Shown here piece by piece: positions 45,149 through 56,313 of a stretch of 64,000 nucleotides of DNA; position 1 is the stretch's first letter, and the number at the start of each line of letters is the position of its first letter. The position numbers and the translations under genes were made by a program. The stretch is from Methanobrevibacter_A acididurans (GTDB lineage: Archaea; Methanobacteriota; Methanobacteria; Methanobacteriales; Methanobacteriaceae): contig NZ_CP166991.1 of the NCBI RefSeq assembly GCF_046197875.1, forward strand, positions 806,001 to 870,000, given 5' to 3'. The notes under the pieces are model-generated. The model ran no database searches. It saw only the letters and a list, made by a program, of their open reading frames with translations, and was not told the origin of the DNA.

Positions 45149-45958
45149 TTAAAATTCATTATTTTTTGATTGTTTATACATTATTCCAATTTCACGATAT
45201 TTAAAGAGCAAATAATAAGGAGCTAAAATGAAACTTACAATATATACTCCGACAATTGGAATTAAACTTATTATTGCTGTGAATAATGTATAAATTATTG
45301 TGAAAATAACAAAGATTACATACCAATGAATATACTTGGACCAACCTATTGATCTTATTTTTTTAAATATCTTTTTAACCTTTAAACCTTCTCTTAAACT
45401 ATTTGTTTCTGCAAGTCTTCCTATTGCAATAAATCCTGCAATATCAAAAATAATTAATAAAATCAATGCAAATACTGCTAAAAACAAATTATGAAATATT
45501 AAATCCGAGAAAACATAAAGAGCATTTGCTGAACCTTTTAAAGTATAAGACTGTTTTAGTATAAGTAATATTAACTCAGGAATCTTATGTAATATATCTA
45601 TCTTATATTTTAAGAAAAATGATAATATAACAGTGAAAAATATGGGTATTATGAAGTATATTAATCTAAGAATTGATGCTTTTACTCCTGGAATTAAATT
45701 TTTTCTAAAATAAAAAATAGGCATTTCATCATGATTTTTTATTTTGCTTTTTATCACATTTAATAAATAACCAAATATTATCATGTTAAAAAATAAAGTA
45801 ATTGTACTTATAATGGCTGATGAATTTATATTTAAAATTGAAATTAATATAAAATCTACGATTTGAGTTAAAGATAATATTACTGCTATAACAATGAAGT
45901 CCTTTTTATCTTTGATTGGATAATTTAATGATTGTTTAAGTAAACTTAATGAACCCAT
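45149..45958 (-). CDS. DUF4013-type membrane protein, 269 aa
   Basis: The N terminus (LSLLKQSLNYPIKDKKDFIV) and the pattern of about six membrane segments match the two paralogues at 46201 and 47329. Shared features include GFIAIGRLAETNSLREGLKV and IRSIGWSKYIHWYV before the last segments. The 20-nt gap to the ATP-grasp gene suggests co-transcription. The family is widespread in Methanobacteriales; its function is unknown. Confidence 0.8.
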   Translation of the reverse strand: MGSLSLLKQSLNYPIKDKKDFIVIAVILSLTQIVDFILISILNINSSAIISTITLFFNMIIFGYLLNVIKSKIKNHDEMPIFYFRKNLIPGVKASILRLIYFIIPIFFTVILSFFLKYKIDILHKIPELILLILKQSYTLKGSANALYVFSDLIFHNLFLAVFALILLIIFDIAGFIAIGRLAETNSLREGLKVKKIFKKIRSIGWSKYIHWYVIFVIFTIIYTLFTAIISLIPIVGVYIVSFILAPYYLLFKYREIGIMYKQSKNNEF

Positions 45959-46200
45959 GTATACTCAATTCCTTTTAGATTAAATATTATTATAATAGTA
46001 TTATTTTAATATTCATCTATATTTAAATATATTTCTTTCATTAGAATTAGTAGGGTAATAAGAATTTCAAGTAATTGTAAATTTTTTCTAAAAATAAGCA
46101 TGAGTATTTAAAAAATAAATAATGAGTATAAAAAATAAATAAATAATATTATTTCATTATACTCTATAAAAAAATAAATTAAAAATTTTATATCTAAATA

Positions 46201-47043
46201 TTATTCTGATTCTGCTTCTGTATAAATCATTCCAACATAATGGAAACCAGCCATAAATATGTAAGATATTATGAATAGCATATCTATATATACACCGATT
46301 TCAAATGGTAATATTTCTGCTATAATAGTGGCTAAAATGAGTAATGCAAATGCTATAATAATTAAACTAATATACCATAATAACATTTTACCCCAACCAA
46401 TATTACCAATTTTTTCAAATATTAATTTATGATTGAAACCATGTTTAAATCCATGAGTATCACTTATAATATGACCTATAACTGAAAACATTACAAATAA
46501 GAAAATTACAACTAAGGCAACTATTGATGTTATAATTAAACCAGCAATAAGACTGTTTATAACATCCATTGGTACTATTGTAGATAATTGACTAATTTTA
46601 AAAGCATCACTTAATCCTTGATTAGCAATTACTGTACTTAAATATTTATGAGTTTTAATAGCAGTAGTTACAATTCCAATATTCTTACCGAGTCCAGTTA
46701 TAAATGCCACAAAATAGATAATTACTACAGGTATCATCAAATATAAAATATAAAATACTTTGGATCTGAAACCTTCAATTAGACTTTTCTTCCAATTAAA
46801 ACTAGGAGCCCCTTCTAATTCATGAATTGCATGGTGAATTACACTTACTTCATAACCAGCAACAAAAACTGCTATTAATAATGAAATAAATTTTATAACC
46901 CCTGCAAGTTCTGGACTTACTAATGTTTCTGCAATGCCATTAAATAATTCTATAATACAAAATACTAAACCTAGTAACAACCATTCTTTTTTGTTTTCAA
47001 AAGGATATTTTAAGGATTTTTTAACCATTTGAGTTACATTCAA
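46201..47043 (-). CDS. DUF4013-type membrane protein, 280 aa, TTG start
   Basis: It aligns with its neighbours: VKKSLKYPFENKKEWLLLGL at the start, a middle loop with a Glu/His-rich turn, and KIGNIGWGKMLLWYISLI near the end, with six or seven membrane segments. The TTG at 47043 is preferred over ATG 47028, because it restores the same N-terminal length as the paralogue at 48096 and lies 10 nt after GGAAG. Function is unknown. Confidence 0.8.
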   Translation of the reverse strand: MNVTQMVKKSLKYPFENKKEWLLLGLVFCIIELFNGIAETLVSPELAGVIKFISLLIAVFVAGYEVSVIHHAIHELEGAPSFNWKKSLIEGFRSKVFYILYLMIPVVIIYFVAFITGLGKNIGIVTTAIKTHKYLSTVIANQGLSDAFKISQLSTIVPMDVINSLIAGLIITSIVALVVIFLFVMFSVIGHIISDTHGFKHGFNHKLIFEKIGNIGWGKMLLWYISLIIIAFALLILATIIAEILPFEIGVYIDMLFIISYIFMAGFHYVGMIYTEAESE

Positions 47044-47328
47044 CTCGAAAACACTTCCTTAATTTTTTAAGTTTTTTCTTTAATAAATCTTAATAAAAAA
47101 ATTAATTAATTATTATAAAATAATAATTATACTTAAAGTTTTATTGTTTAAAGTATTTAAATTTTTTTAATAAAAATTAGGAGTATTAATGTATTTGTAA
47201 GTTAAAAATTGAACATAAAATCTTTTTTTAGACTTTTATAAAATTTTGTTCAAAAAAAGTAGAATTATTAAAAAAATACTTAAAAAGTTTTTTAAAAAAA
47301 AATAAAAAAATGGGAGTAGTTAAAAGTG

Positions 47329-48096
47329 TTATCCATCATTATATACATTTCCTAATGAACGATAAGTAAATAGCATTATAAATGAACTAACAATGAAAGC
47401 AGCTATAAATGTACCAACATAAGGAATTAGACTAATTAAACCACTAATTAAACTTAAAACCATTAAAACAATAACAAAAAGTATAAACCATCCAACATAT
47501 TTCATCCATCCAATAGAACCTATTTTATGGAAAACTTCAACAAAGGATAATCCTGCTTTTAAGCTATCATATTCAGCCATACGAGCCATACCAATATAAG
47601 CAAATAAAATGAATATAACAAATACTATAATCGCAACTATAGTAGTGATAATTATTCCATAACCTAAACTTGCAGATAAACTTGCAGGTACAGGAGTTGT
47701 ACTATTATTTGCAACAACAGTAACTAATTTAATGAAATTTGAGAAAATTCCAGTACCCCATGCTACAAGAATAGTTATTATAGTAGGTATGATTAAATAT
47801 ACAAAATCTAAAACTGCAACCTTAACCCCATCAACAATATTTTTAACAATATCAAATTGTGGAAGAACATCCCCATTAATAGTAGATTTTAAAATACTAA
47901 TAGAATATCCAAAAAGGATTAAACCAAGAACAATATCAACAATATCATTTATAATAGACATTGCACTACTAGAATAAGTTGTATTTAAGTAACTAAATAT
48001 TCCTATAATTAAGAATAATAAACCAAGAATTAACCATTTTTCATAATTTTGAATAGGAAAATTTAATGATTCTTTTAAATTATCAGTAATTTCCAT
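47329..48096 (-). CDS. DUF4013-type membrane protein, 255 aa
   Basis: The third member of the cluster: LKESLNFPIQNYEKWLILGL, YIGMARMAEYDSLKAGLSFV and KIGSIGWMKYVGWFILFV, with about six membrane segments. GAGGTGA precedes the ATG. It is divergent from the HEAT-like protein at 48314. The three copies have their own promoter-sized gaps (240-285 bp), so they may be separately expressed. Confidence 0.82.
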   Translation of the reverse strand: MEITDNLKESLNFPIQNYEKWLILGLLFLIIGIFSYLNTTYSSSAMSIINDIVDIVLGLILFGYSISILKSTINGDVLPQFDIVKNIVDGVKVAVLDFVYLIIPTIITILVAWGTGIFSNFIKLVTVVANNSTTPVPASLSASLGYGIIITTIVAIIVFVIFILFAYIGMARMAEYDSLKAGLSFVEVFHKIGSIGWMKYVGWFILFVIVLMVLSLISGLISLIPYVGTFIAAFIVSSFIMLFTYRSLGNVYNDG

Positions 48097-48313
48097 GAAT
48101 TTTCACCTCACATATTATTATATAATCTTATTTTATTAATTAATAATATTTAATTATTTAGAAATAATTTAAAAAAAAATTAAACTTTAACGTATTATCT
48201 ATTCTAAATTAGAACATAATACGAAATATTAACCAAACTAAATGGATTATAGAAACTTATAATATAAATAAGAAACATATAATTAACTTAAAAAATGTGA
48301 GGTGAAAAGTAAT

Positions 48314-49888
48314 ATGGGATTATTCAATTTCTTAAAAAAGGATAAAAAAGAAAACCAAGATAAAGAAGACCAAAATATAGTGGAAGAGGGAAACCAAAAA
48401 CAGACAGAAAAAGATTTAACAAAAAAAGAACATGAAAAAAGAGGGAATGATATCCTAAAAGACCTTGCAAAAACAAGTAATAATAGACATGTGCGATTAG
48501 CTGCAGTAAGTCAAATTAGAGATCAAAAAGATTTAGCTGAAGTAGGTAAACACTTTAAAGATAAATATGTGAGATTATTTGCAATAAATCGTATTGAAAA
48601 ACCTTCAATTATTCATGATGTGGCAAAAAATGCTGAATACACTGATTCAAGAATGGTTGCTTGGAAATTATTAGGGGATGAAAAAAGGGCTTTTGCTGAA
48701 GTTGCAAAAAATGATAAGAATAAACAAGCAAGACAAAAATCATTAGATGAAATTGATGATGAAGAAATTTTAACAGATATTGCAATTAATGCTAAAGATA
48801 AAAAAATCCAATCAGAAGCTTTAAACAAGATTGAAAAGGAAAAAAATTATAAGAAAATAGCATTAAATTCCAGCAATAAAAATATTGTAGTTAAAGCCTT
48901 ACAAAAAATGGAAAAAAATGATAAAGATTTATTTGAAGAAATCATTAAAAATAATTCTGATAAAGATGTTAAAATGGAAGTAATTAATCATATTACTGAT
49001 GTTGATCTTTTAAGAGGTATTGCTAAAAATGAGGAAAATGAAAAAGTAAGAGCTTATGCAATGAATAAAATTCCTGAAGAAAATCAAGATTTAATAAAAG
49101 AAATAGCATTAAACACTGAAAATAAGGAAGTTCAATTAGTAGCTATAGAGAAATTAAATGATGAAGAAACATTGAGTAAAATTTTAAATGAAAGTAAAGA
49201 TCACTCCATACTAATTGAAGCAATGAAAAAAATTACAAAACCAGAAATCTTAGAAGATTTAGCAAAGAATAATAAGGATAAATTTGTGAGAATTGATGCA
49301 ATAAAAAAAATAGGTAATCAAAAACTTTTAAAAGACATTATTGATAAAGAAGATGATGAATATATTTGTAAAATTGCTATAGAAAATCCTAAGTTTACTG
49401 ATGAGAAATATTTAGAAGAGATTGCAGAAAATAATCAAAATAGTAAGATTAGAAAAGTTGCATTAAATAAAATAAAATCTGAGAATGTTTTAAAGGAAAT
49501 AAGTGTTAATAGTAGTTTTGAAGATACTAGACATGAATCTTTTAATAAACTTAAACAAGAAGAATCATTTATTGAATTAAGTGAAAACCCTGGATATAAT
49601 AAAATACGTATACATGCAACACAAAAAATAAGAAATCTTGATACTTTAGAAAAATTAGCATTAAATTCCCATTATAAAGATACACGTGTTGAAGCTACTA
49701 ACAAGCTTAAAAAGGATTCAGTTATTAAAAAAATTGCTATCTCAGATAATGATTGGGAAGTACGTTATGCTGCTGTTAAAAAGATTAATAGTGTTCCTGA
49801 ATTAAAAAAATTAATTAATAAAGAAAGTAATGAGTATGTTTTAAGATATATTAATGATAAAATCTCCAGAATAACTGGTAAGAAATAA
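48314..49888 (+). CDS. HEAT-like repeat protein, 524 aa
   Basis: After a short charged N terminus (MGLFNFLKKDKKENQDKEDQ) the whole protein consists of about 17 helical repeats of 23-33 residues. The pattern is I(A)xNxxDxxVRxxAxxKIxDxxxL, for example NNRHVRLAAVSQIRDQKDL, DKYVRLFAINRIEKPSI and HYKDTRVEATNKLKKDSVI. Such solenoids mediate protein or cofactor-complex interactions; no catalytic motif is seen. ATG 48314 lies 9 nt after GAGGTG; the GTG at 48302 overlaps that site. Codon use matches its neighbours. Confidence 0.85.
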   Translation: MGLFNFLKKDKKENQDKEDQNIVEEGNQKQTEKDLTKKEHEKRGNDILKDLAKTSNNRHVRLAAVSQIRDQKDLAEVGKHFKDKYVRLFAINRIEKPSIIHDVAKNAEYTDSRMVAWKLLGDEKRAFAEVAKNDKNKQARQKSLDEIDDEEILTDIAINAKDKKIQSEALNKIEKEKNYKKIALNSSNKNIVVKALQKMEKNDKDLFEEIIKNNSDKDVKMEVINHITDVDLLRGIAKNEENEKVRAYAMNKIPEENQDLIKEIALNTENKEVQLVAIEKLNDEETLSKILNESKDHSILIEAMKKITKPEILEDLAKNNKDKFVRIDAIKKIGNQKLLKDIIDKEDDEYICKIAIENPKFTDEKYLEEIAENNQNSKIRKVALNKIKSENVLKEISVNSSFEDTRHESFNKLKQEESFIELSENPGYNKIRIHATQKIRNLDTLEKLALNSHYKDTRVEATNKLKKDSVIKKIAISDNDWEVRYAAVKKINSVPELKKLINKESNEYVLRYINDKISRITGKK

Positions 49889-49936
49889 TATCATTAAAAA
49901 TTTCATACTATTTTTTTTATAATTTTCTAAAATTTT

Positions 49937-52846
49937 TTATTTACTTTCTATTTTTGTATTATGTTCTTCAATTAATTTTTTAGCTAATGGTGTAATATTT
50001 TCATTTAATATTTCTTTTAAGTAATCTCCAGTATATGTTCCACTTTCCGCCACTTCCTCTGGTGTTCCTGTAGCGATTACTCTTCCACCACCGTCTCCTC
50101 CTTCTGGACCTAAATCTATTATATGATCCGCAGTTTTTATAACATCCAAATTATGTTCTATCACTACTACACTGTTTCCTGCATCTGTTAAACGATTTAA
50201 TACACTAAGTAATCTTTTTATATCTGCAAAGTGTAATCCAGTAGTTGGTTCATCAAGGATGTATAAAGTTTTACCTGTACTTGCTCGAGATAATTCTTTA
50301 GCTAGTTTGACACGTTGTGCTTCTCCACCTGAAAGAGTTGTTGCAGGTTGACCTAGTTTCATATATCCTAATCCTACATCATTTAAGGTTTTTAGTTTTT
50401 TATAAATATTTGGCACATTTTCAAAGAAATCTAATGCCTCTTCTACGGTCATTTCCAGCACTTCATAAATGTTTTTTCCTTTATAACGCACATCTAATGT
50501 TTCTTCATTATATCGTTTACCTTTACAAACATCACATGGAACAAATACATCTGCTAAGAAATGCATTTCAATTTGCACTATTCCATCCCCATGACAGGCT
50601 TCACATCTTCCACCTTTAACATTAAAACTAAATCGACCAGGTTTATATCCTCTTGCTTTAGCTAATGGTGTTTTAGCAAATAATTCACGTATAGGTGTGA
50701 ATAATCCTATATATGTTGCTGGATTACTTCTTGGTGTTCGTCCTATTGGTTTTTGGTCAATTATTATGATTTTATCAATGTTTCTTGCACCATCAATACT
50801 GTCATGTTCACCTGCATACATGTATTTGCGGTTTATTATAGTTGCGAGTCCTTTATAAAGTATTTGATTTATTAAACTACTTTTACCAGATCCACTTACT
50901 CCAGTTATACAAGTAAATAGTCCTAATGGTATGGTTACATCTATATTTTTTAAATTGTTTTGACGTGCCCCATGTATTATTATGTTTTTACCATTTCCTT
51001 CTCTGCGTTTATCTGGTATGGATATTGTTTCTTTCCGAGATAAGTATTTACCTGTTATTGAATCTGGAGATTCCATTATTTCTAATGGTGTGCCTGCTGC
51101 TACAATGTTTCCTCCATGTTCACCTGCTCCCGGTCCAATATCTACTACATAATCTGCAGATAAAATTGTTTCTTCATCGTGTTCTACAATGATTAGAGTG
51201 TTACCTATGTCTCTTAAATGTTTTAATGCATCAATTAATTTTAGATTATCTCTTTGATGTAATCCTATACTTGGTTCATCAAGGATATAACATACACCCA
51301 CTAATCCTGAACCTATTTGTGTAGCTAATCTTATTCTTTGTGCTTCTCCTCCAGATAAAGTTCCACTACTTCTTGATAAGCTTATATAATCTAAGCCTAC
51401 ATCAATTAAGAATTTGAGTCTTTGATTTATTTCTTTTAGGATTTCTTTTGCTATGAATTGGTCCCTATCACTTAGTTTTAAGTCTTGGAAGAATTGATAA
51501 GAGTCTTTTATTGCTAATTCACATATTTCTGCAATATTTAATTCTCCTACTGTTACTGCTAGTGCTTCTGGTTTTAATCTTCTTCCATGACAAACATAAC
51601 ATTCACGATCACTCATAAATTTTTTAATATATTTCCGATTTCCATTAGATTTGGTTTCAAAGTATAATCTTTGTAATCTTACTACTACTCCTTCATATTT
51701 ACGGTTTACATGATATGATTTATTTCTTCTTTGAAATGCAAAGGCTATTCTTTCATCTGTTCCAAATAGTATTATGTCTTGTATTTCTTTTGGTAAGTCC
51801 TTGAATGGTACATCCATGCTGAAATTGTAATGATTGGATAATGCTTGTAGCATTTGACTGTAATATCCTTCTTTTTTATTATTTTTACTCCATGGTATTA
51901 TTGCTCCTTCGTTTAAGGTTAAATCAGGATTAGGCACTACTAAATCAGGGTTGATTTCTAATTTGGACCCTATTCCATTACATTCTGGACATGCCCCATG
52001 AGGACTATTGAAACTGAACATTCTTGGAGATAATTCATCAAAGCTTATCCCACAGTCAGGACATGCAAAGTCTTCAGAGTACATTTTCTCATATTTATCG
52101 CCTTGTTTGTTTTCATAAAGGACATTTATTACTCCTTCTCCAAATTGACTAGCTGTCTCTAATGAGTCAGATAATCTTCTGTTGAAGTCTAGATCTTTTC
52201 TTATTATTAATCTATCAACAATTACTTCTATTGTATGTTTGAATGTTTTTTTAAGGTTAAATGTTTCTTCTAATTCATGAATTTCCCCATCTACTCGTAC
52301 TCTTACAAATCCTTTTTCTCTTAAGTCTTCAAAGACATTTTTATGTTGTCCTTTTCTGTCTTTGATTATTGGTGCAAGGATTTGTATTTTTAATCCTTCT
52401 CCTTCACTTATGATGTTTTGTGCTATTTGTCCTATGGTTTGTTGGCTGATTTCCTTTCCACATTTTGGACAGTGAGGTATTCCTATTCTTGCATATAATA
52501 ATCTTAGGTAATCATAGATTTCTGTTATTGTTCCAACTGTTGATCTTGGATTTTCACGTGTAGTTTTTTGATCTATACTTATTGCTGGACTTAATCCTTC
52601 TATGTAATCTACCTCTGGTTTTTTCATTTGTCCAAGGAATTGTCGTGCATATGCTGAAAGTGATTCTACATATCTTCTTTGTCCTTCTGCATATATTGTG
52701 TCAAATGCAAGGGTTGTTTTTCCTGATCCACTTAGTCCGGTTATTACTATGAAGTCTTCTCTAGGGAGAGATAAGTTTATATTTTGTAGATTGTGTTCTC
52801 TTGCTCCCTTGAGTATGATTTGTTTTTTACTTGTATCAGTAGTCAT
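49937..52846 (-). CDS. uvrA: Excinuclease ABC subunit A, 969 aa
   Basis: This is the damage-recognition ATPase of nucleotide excision repair. It has two ABC modules: Walker A GLSGSGKTTLAFDTIYAEGQ and GVSGSGKSSLINQ, with signatures LSGGEAQRIRLA and LSGGEAQRVKLA. Zinc modules are CPKCGKEIS, CPDCGISFD with CPECNG, and CEACHGDGIVQIEM with CDVCKGKRYN. The length is complete. ATG 52846 is preferred, because the GTG at 52861 is part of the AAAGGTGG ribosome-binding region. uvrB and uvrC are not in the window. Confidence 0.96.
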   Translation of the reverse strand: MTTDTSKKQIILKGAREHNLQNINLSLPREDFIVITGLSGSGKTTLAFDTIYAEGQRRYVESLSAYARQFLGQMKKPEVDYIEGLSPAISIDQKTTRENPRSTVGTITEIYDYLRLLYARIGIPHCPKCGKEISQQTIGQIAQNIISEGEGLKIQILAPIIKDRKGQHKNVFEDLREKGFVRVRVDGEIHELEETFNLKKTFKHTIEVIVDRLIIRKDLDFNRRLSDSLETASQFGEGVINVLYENKQGDKYEKMYSEDFACPDCGISFDELSPRMFSFNSPHGACPECNGIGSKLEINPDLVVPNPDLTLNEGAIIPWSKNNKKEGYYSQMLQALSNHYNFSMDVPFKDLPKEIQDIILFGTDERIAFAFQRRNKSYHVNRKYEGVVVRLQRLYFETKSNGNRKYIKKFMSDRECYVCHGRRLKPEALAVTVGELNIAEICELAIKDSYQFFQDLKLSDRDQFIAKEILKEINQRLKFLIDVGLDYISLSRSSGTLSGGEAQRIRLATQIGSGLVGVCYILDEPSIGLHQRDNLKLIDALKHLRDIGNTLIIVEHDEETILSADYVVDIGPGAGEHGGNIVAAGTPLEIMESPDSITGKYLSRKETISIPDKRREGNGKNIIIHGARQNNLKNIDVTIPLGLFTCITGVSGSGKSSLINQILYKGLATIINRKYMYAGEHDSIDGARNIDKIIIIDQKPIGRTPRSNPATYIGLFTPIRELFAKTPLAKARGYKPGRFSFNVKGGRCEACHGDGIVQIEMHFLADVFVPCDVCKGKRYNEETLDVRYKGKNIYEVLEMTVEEALDFFENVPNIYKKLKTLNDVGLGYMKLGQPATTLSGGEAQRVKLAKELSRASTGKTLYILDEPTTGLHFADIKRLLSVLNRLTDAGNSVVVIEHNLDVIKTADHIIDLGPEGGDGGGRVIATGTPEEVAESGTYTGDYLKEILNENITPLAKKLIEEHNTKIESK

Positions 52847-53144
52847 TTTAGTGTTTTCCACCTTTATTATTTTTATTAATTAATTTTTTGTTTTTTATTT
52901 AATACTTGTTTTAGCATAGCATTTGGTAAGTATTTTTTTTGAATATTATTTTTTAGGTTTTTATATTAAATAAAGTATTAGTTTTATAGTATAAAAACTA
53001 TCTTATTTTTAAGAAGAAAAAAGGTAAATAATATCATAACCTACAACATTTTTTTATTTAAAAGAATAAATAATTTTAAAAAGATAAATAATAAAAGTAT
53101 GATATAATAGAATACTTATAAATTATTCATAGAGGGAAAAAGGA

Positions 53145-55703
53145 ATGTATACATTAACACATGAATTTAAAAAACAGAAAAAAAATTATTCATATAGATT
53201 CCAAAATTTAAATGAATTAATCTGTAACTGTCCAAGATATGAAGATATTGAATCTTTCAGTTTAGCTCCAGTATTTGATAAATTAGATGATAATATTTGT
53301 ATATTAAAACCATTGAATAATAATGATTTCTTATTCCTTTATTCAAGTAACACTTTCTTTAATGAGTATATACCTAATCTTGGAGATTATTTAAAAGGAA
53401 GACTTTTAAGTGAAGTTTTTAGATTCAATCCTTTATATGAAAAATTAAATGATAATCCAAGAAAAATAAAATTAGATGTAGAATTCGATTTACAATTATT
53501 AAATAATGAAAAACTATTAAAATTTTTTAAAGTATCATTTTTTAAACAAAAAGATTATTACTATCTAATTTTTAGAGATAAAACTATAATTTATCAAGAA
53601 AAAAAACGTAGCAATCGTGTTTTTGAAGAAGCTTACATTCCAAGATTACAAATAAACAATAATAATCAAATTATTAAATCAAACAAAGCATTTAAAGAAA
53701 AAATTGGTTATAATGTACCTGAATTAAATAAAAAAGGATTGGATAACATTGTAAAAACAATCCGTAATAATCCTAACGGATTAACAAGTTTTATTGATAA
53801 TTTCAATGCTATTTTTAAAGGTGAAATAGAGAATTCTAATTTAGAATGTGAAATATTAACTAAAAATGGAGAAAATTTATGGTTTAACACTTATATTCGC
53901 CAAATTGATGATAATTTAATACAAATAGGTTTTCATTATATTAAAAAAATTAAAGAAAGGAGTGATAATGATTTAAGTTTCCTTGATAACTTTATGAATA
54001 AACAAAAAGGTTATAAAACTGCTATTAGTATCCGTGAAGGAAATAATGTTAAATGGACCCCTGAAATTTATGAAATCCTGGAAATTAATCAAAAAGATGT
54101 GGATTTAAACTCTAATGATAATTTTATTTACCATTATACTCTCCCTAATGAAAATGAAAAAATCCAAACCATACTTGATAATTTAGGTGATAATCAGATA
54201 GAAAAATGTATTTATGCTATTAAAACCGCAAAAGGCAATGTTAAATATTTGAAATCATTATTCAGTATTCAATATATTAATAATAAGCGTAATATTTACA
54301 CTTTCACTCAAGATATTACAGATGAAGTGAAAAGAGAACAAAACGCTTTAAAATTACAGGAAAACTTTGAATTAATTCAAGATACAAGTAATATTGTACT
54401 TGCAAATTATGAGAAGGGTAAATACACCTACACTCCACAAATTTATAAAATCCTTGGAATAAATCCTAATGAATACCCTGATAATATTTCTTTAATGCAG
54501 GAATTTTTAGTTCCAGAAGATAAAGAAAAATTAATAGAAGTACTTGATTTAAGTCCAAGTAAACCAATAAATGAAGTGACTTACCGTATAATTAGTCGAG
54601 ATAATACTTTAAAATATATTTACAGTCAAAACAAAGCAATATTTAATAAATATGGTCAGGTCATACGAAAGATTGGTTTTTTAATGGATGTTACAGAGGA
54701 AACTTTAGCTAGAAAAGACGCATTTGAAATACAAGATAATATTAATCAAATACAAAGTTTGAGTAAAATATTTATTACTACTTATAAAAATGGGGATTTC
54801 GCTTATACTGATGAAGTATATAATCTTTGTGAATTAAAAAAAGAAGAAACTGATCCTAATGATATTATAAAACTTGTTGTACCGGAAGATTTAACTAAGT
54901 TATATAAATTAATAAATGGTATAAATTATTATAATCCTTATTTTCAAATAAAATACCATATTGTAACAGCAAAAGGAAATAATAAAATATTTTCATGTTA
55001 TGCTACAGGTAAGTTTGATGATAAACATGAATTAATTAAAATTGTTGGATTTATTCAAGATGTAACAGAAATTGCAGAACATGAAGAAGCTTTAGAACAA
55101 TTATCCGAGGATCGAAAAGTTCTTTTACAAGAAGTTCATCATCGCGTTAAGAATAATTTACAACTCATTTTAAGCTTTTTAAATCTTGAATCAAGATTTA
55201 ATAAGAATAATCCTGAATATGTTTTAAATCAAGCTTATAACCGTATTCATACTATGGCTTTAACTCATGAGGAAGTCTATAATAGTGATAATTTATCTAA
55301 TGTTAATTTAAAAACTTTCCTTGAAGAAGCAATTAATAATTTATTTAACCTTTATTCTAAAGGTAATATTGAATTACATTTAGATATTGAACCTATTGAA
55401 TTAGATATGGATCGTAGCATCCCACTGGGTTTACTTGTAAATGAAGTATCATTAAACACTATTAAATATGCATTCCCTGATGAAGTTAGAGGAAATTATT
55501 GTATTACTCTTAAAAACATTGATGGCATTTTGGATTTAAAGATTTGGGATGATGGTGTAGGTTTGGCAAGTGGTGTTGATTTGTTCACTGCTGAAAGTTT
55601 AGGTTTTATTATTATCCGAAACTTCACTCAACAGTTAGATGGAACTTTAACCCAAATAAGTGATGTTAAAGGTTTTGGTTTAGAATTAAAATTTAAAATC
55701 TAA
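53145..55703 (+). CDS. Multi-PAS sensor histidine kinase (HisKA_2 type), 852 aa
   Basis: The largest kinase in the window. It has an N-terminal PAS-like region (about 1-150), then four PAS units (about 155-265, 285-400, 405-525 and 530-645) linked by ITDEVKREQNALKLQENF-like helices. The H-box LLQEVHHRVKNNLQLILSFL has the phospho-acceptor His at 666, and the HATPase has NEVSLNTIKYAFPDE and IWDDGVGLASG. No membrane segment is present. GAGGGAAAAAGG precedes the ATG. The repeated PAS units suggest a cytosolic redox or ligand sensor; output partner unknown. Confidence 0.9.
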   Translation: MYTLTHEFKKQKKNYSYRFQNLNELICNCPRYEDIESFSLAPVFDKLDDNICILKPLNNNDFLFLYSSNTFFNEYIPNLGDYLKGRLLSEVFRFNPLYEKLNDNPRKIKLDVEFDLQLLNNEKLLKFFKVSFFKQKDYYYLIFRDKTIIYQEKKRSNRVFEEAYIPRLQINNNNQIIKSNKAFKEKIGYNVPELNKKGLDNIVKTIRNNPNGLTSFIDNFNAIFKGEIENSNLECEILTKNGENLWFNTYIRQIDDNLIQIGFHYIKKIKERSDNDLSFLDNFMNKQKGYKTAISIREGNNVKWTPEIYEILEINQKDVDLNSNDNFIYHYTLPNENEKIQTILDNLGDNQIEKCIYAIKTAKGNVKYLKSLFSIQYINNKRNIYTFTQDITDEVKREQNALKLQENFELIQDTSNIVLANYEKGKYTYTPQIYKILGINPNEYPDNISLMQEFLVPEDKEKLIEVLDLSPSKPINEVTYRIISRDNTLKYIYSQNKAIFNKYGQVIRKIGFLMDVTEETLARKDAFEIQDNINQIQSLSKIFITTYKNGDFAYTDEVYNLCELKKEETDPNDIIKLVVPEDLTKLYKLINGINYYNPYFQIKYHIVTAKGNNKIFSCYATGKFDDKHELIKIVGFIQDVTEIAEHEEALEQLSEDRKVLLQEVHHRVKNNLQLILSFLNLESRFNKNNPEYVLNQAYNRIHTMALTHEEVYNSDNLSNVNLKTFLEEAINNLFNLYSKGNIELHLDIEPIELDMDRSIPLGLLVNEVSLNTIKYAFPDEVRGNYCITLKNIDGILDLKIWDDGVGLASGVDLFTAESLGFIIIRNFTQQLDGTLTQISDVKGFGLELKFKI

Positions 55704-55740
55704 ACCATCTATTTCTACATTTAACAATTCTTTTTTAATA

Positions 55741-56313
55741 TTATATTTTTTTAAAATCAATTTCTAATTTATTTAAGGATTCTAAAATTTCATCATATTT
55801 CTTGTTTCTTTCTTTATTAATCTCTATTAAATCATTAAAAGAATTAGTTACAAAGTCATTGGATACATTTAAATTACTCATGACTTTTATATTATTATTT
55901 AAATTCTTTTTATTGTTAATAATTGATTTTTTAAACCCTATTAATGCTTTTATAGAATTATAAATATCTTCTTTATCGTCTTTTAGGACGGGTTCATTAT
56001 AAAGTTTTGTGAAATAAGATCCAATATTTATTATATCTATTAAATTTTCAAATATTAAATGTGAATTTTCTTTTATCACACTGTATTCATTCATATTTAC
56101 TTGAGCAATATCATTACATATTAACTCTATTTCATTAGGTGATGGTGAATCCTTTAAATGATTAATACTTTTAATTCTAACTTTATTTGATAGATTAATA
56201 GCATTTGTTAACTCATTAGTATATTTAGCATAATTTTCAACATTACTTTGTAAACTTTCACAAGCTTTATAATATTTCTTTTGAATTGGTAAATCTTCAT
56301 TAATTATAAAAAT
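55741..56313 (-). CDS. Hypothetical helical protein, about 190 aa, apparent ATT start
   Basis: A Lys/Asn-rich, mostly helical soluble protein (LPIQKKYYKACESLQSNVEN, then NEYSVIKENSHLIFENLID and a C-terminal coiled-coil-like KYDEILESLNKLEIDFKKI). The first ATG (56094) has no ribosome-binding site and truncates the protein. The frame is open upstream and contains no ATG, GTG or TTG. ATT 56313 stands 8 nt after GGGAGG. It is therefore the best start by position. Family and function are not recognised. Confidence 0.6.
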   Translation of the reverse strand: MFIINEDLPIQKKYYKACESLQSNVENYAKYTNELTNAINLSNKVRIKSINHLKDSPSPNEIELICNDIAQVNMNEYSVIKENSHLIFENLIDIINIGSYFTKLYNEPVLKDDKEDIYNSIKALIGFKKSIINNKKNLNNNIKVMSNLNVSNDFVTNSFNDLIEINKERNKKYDEILESLNKLEIDFKKI

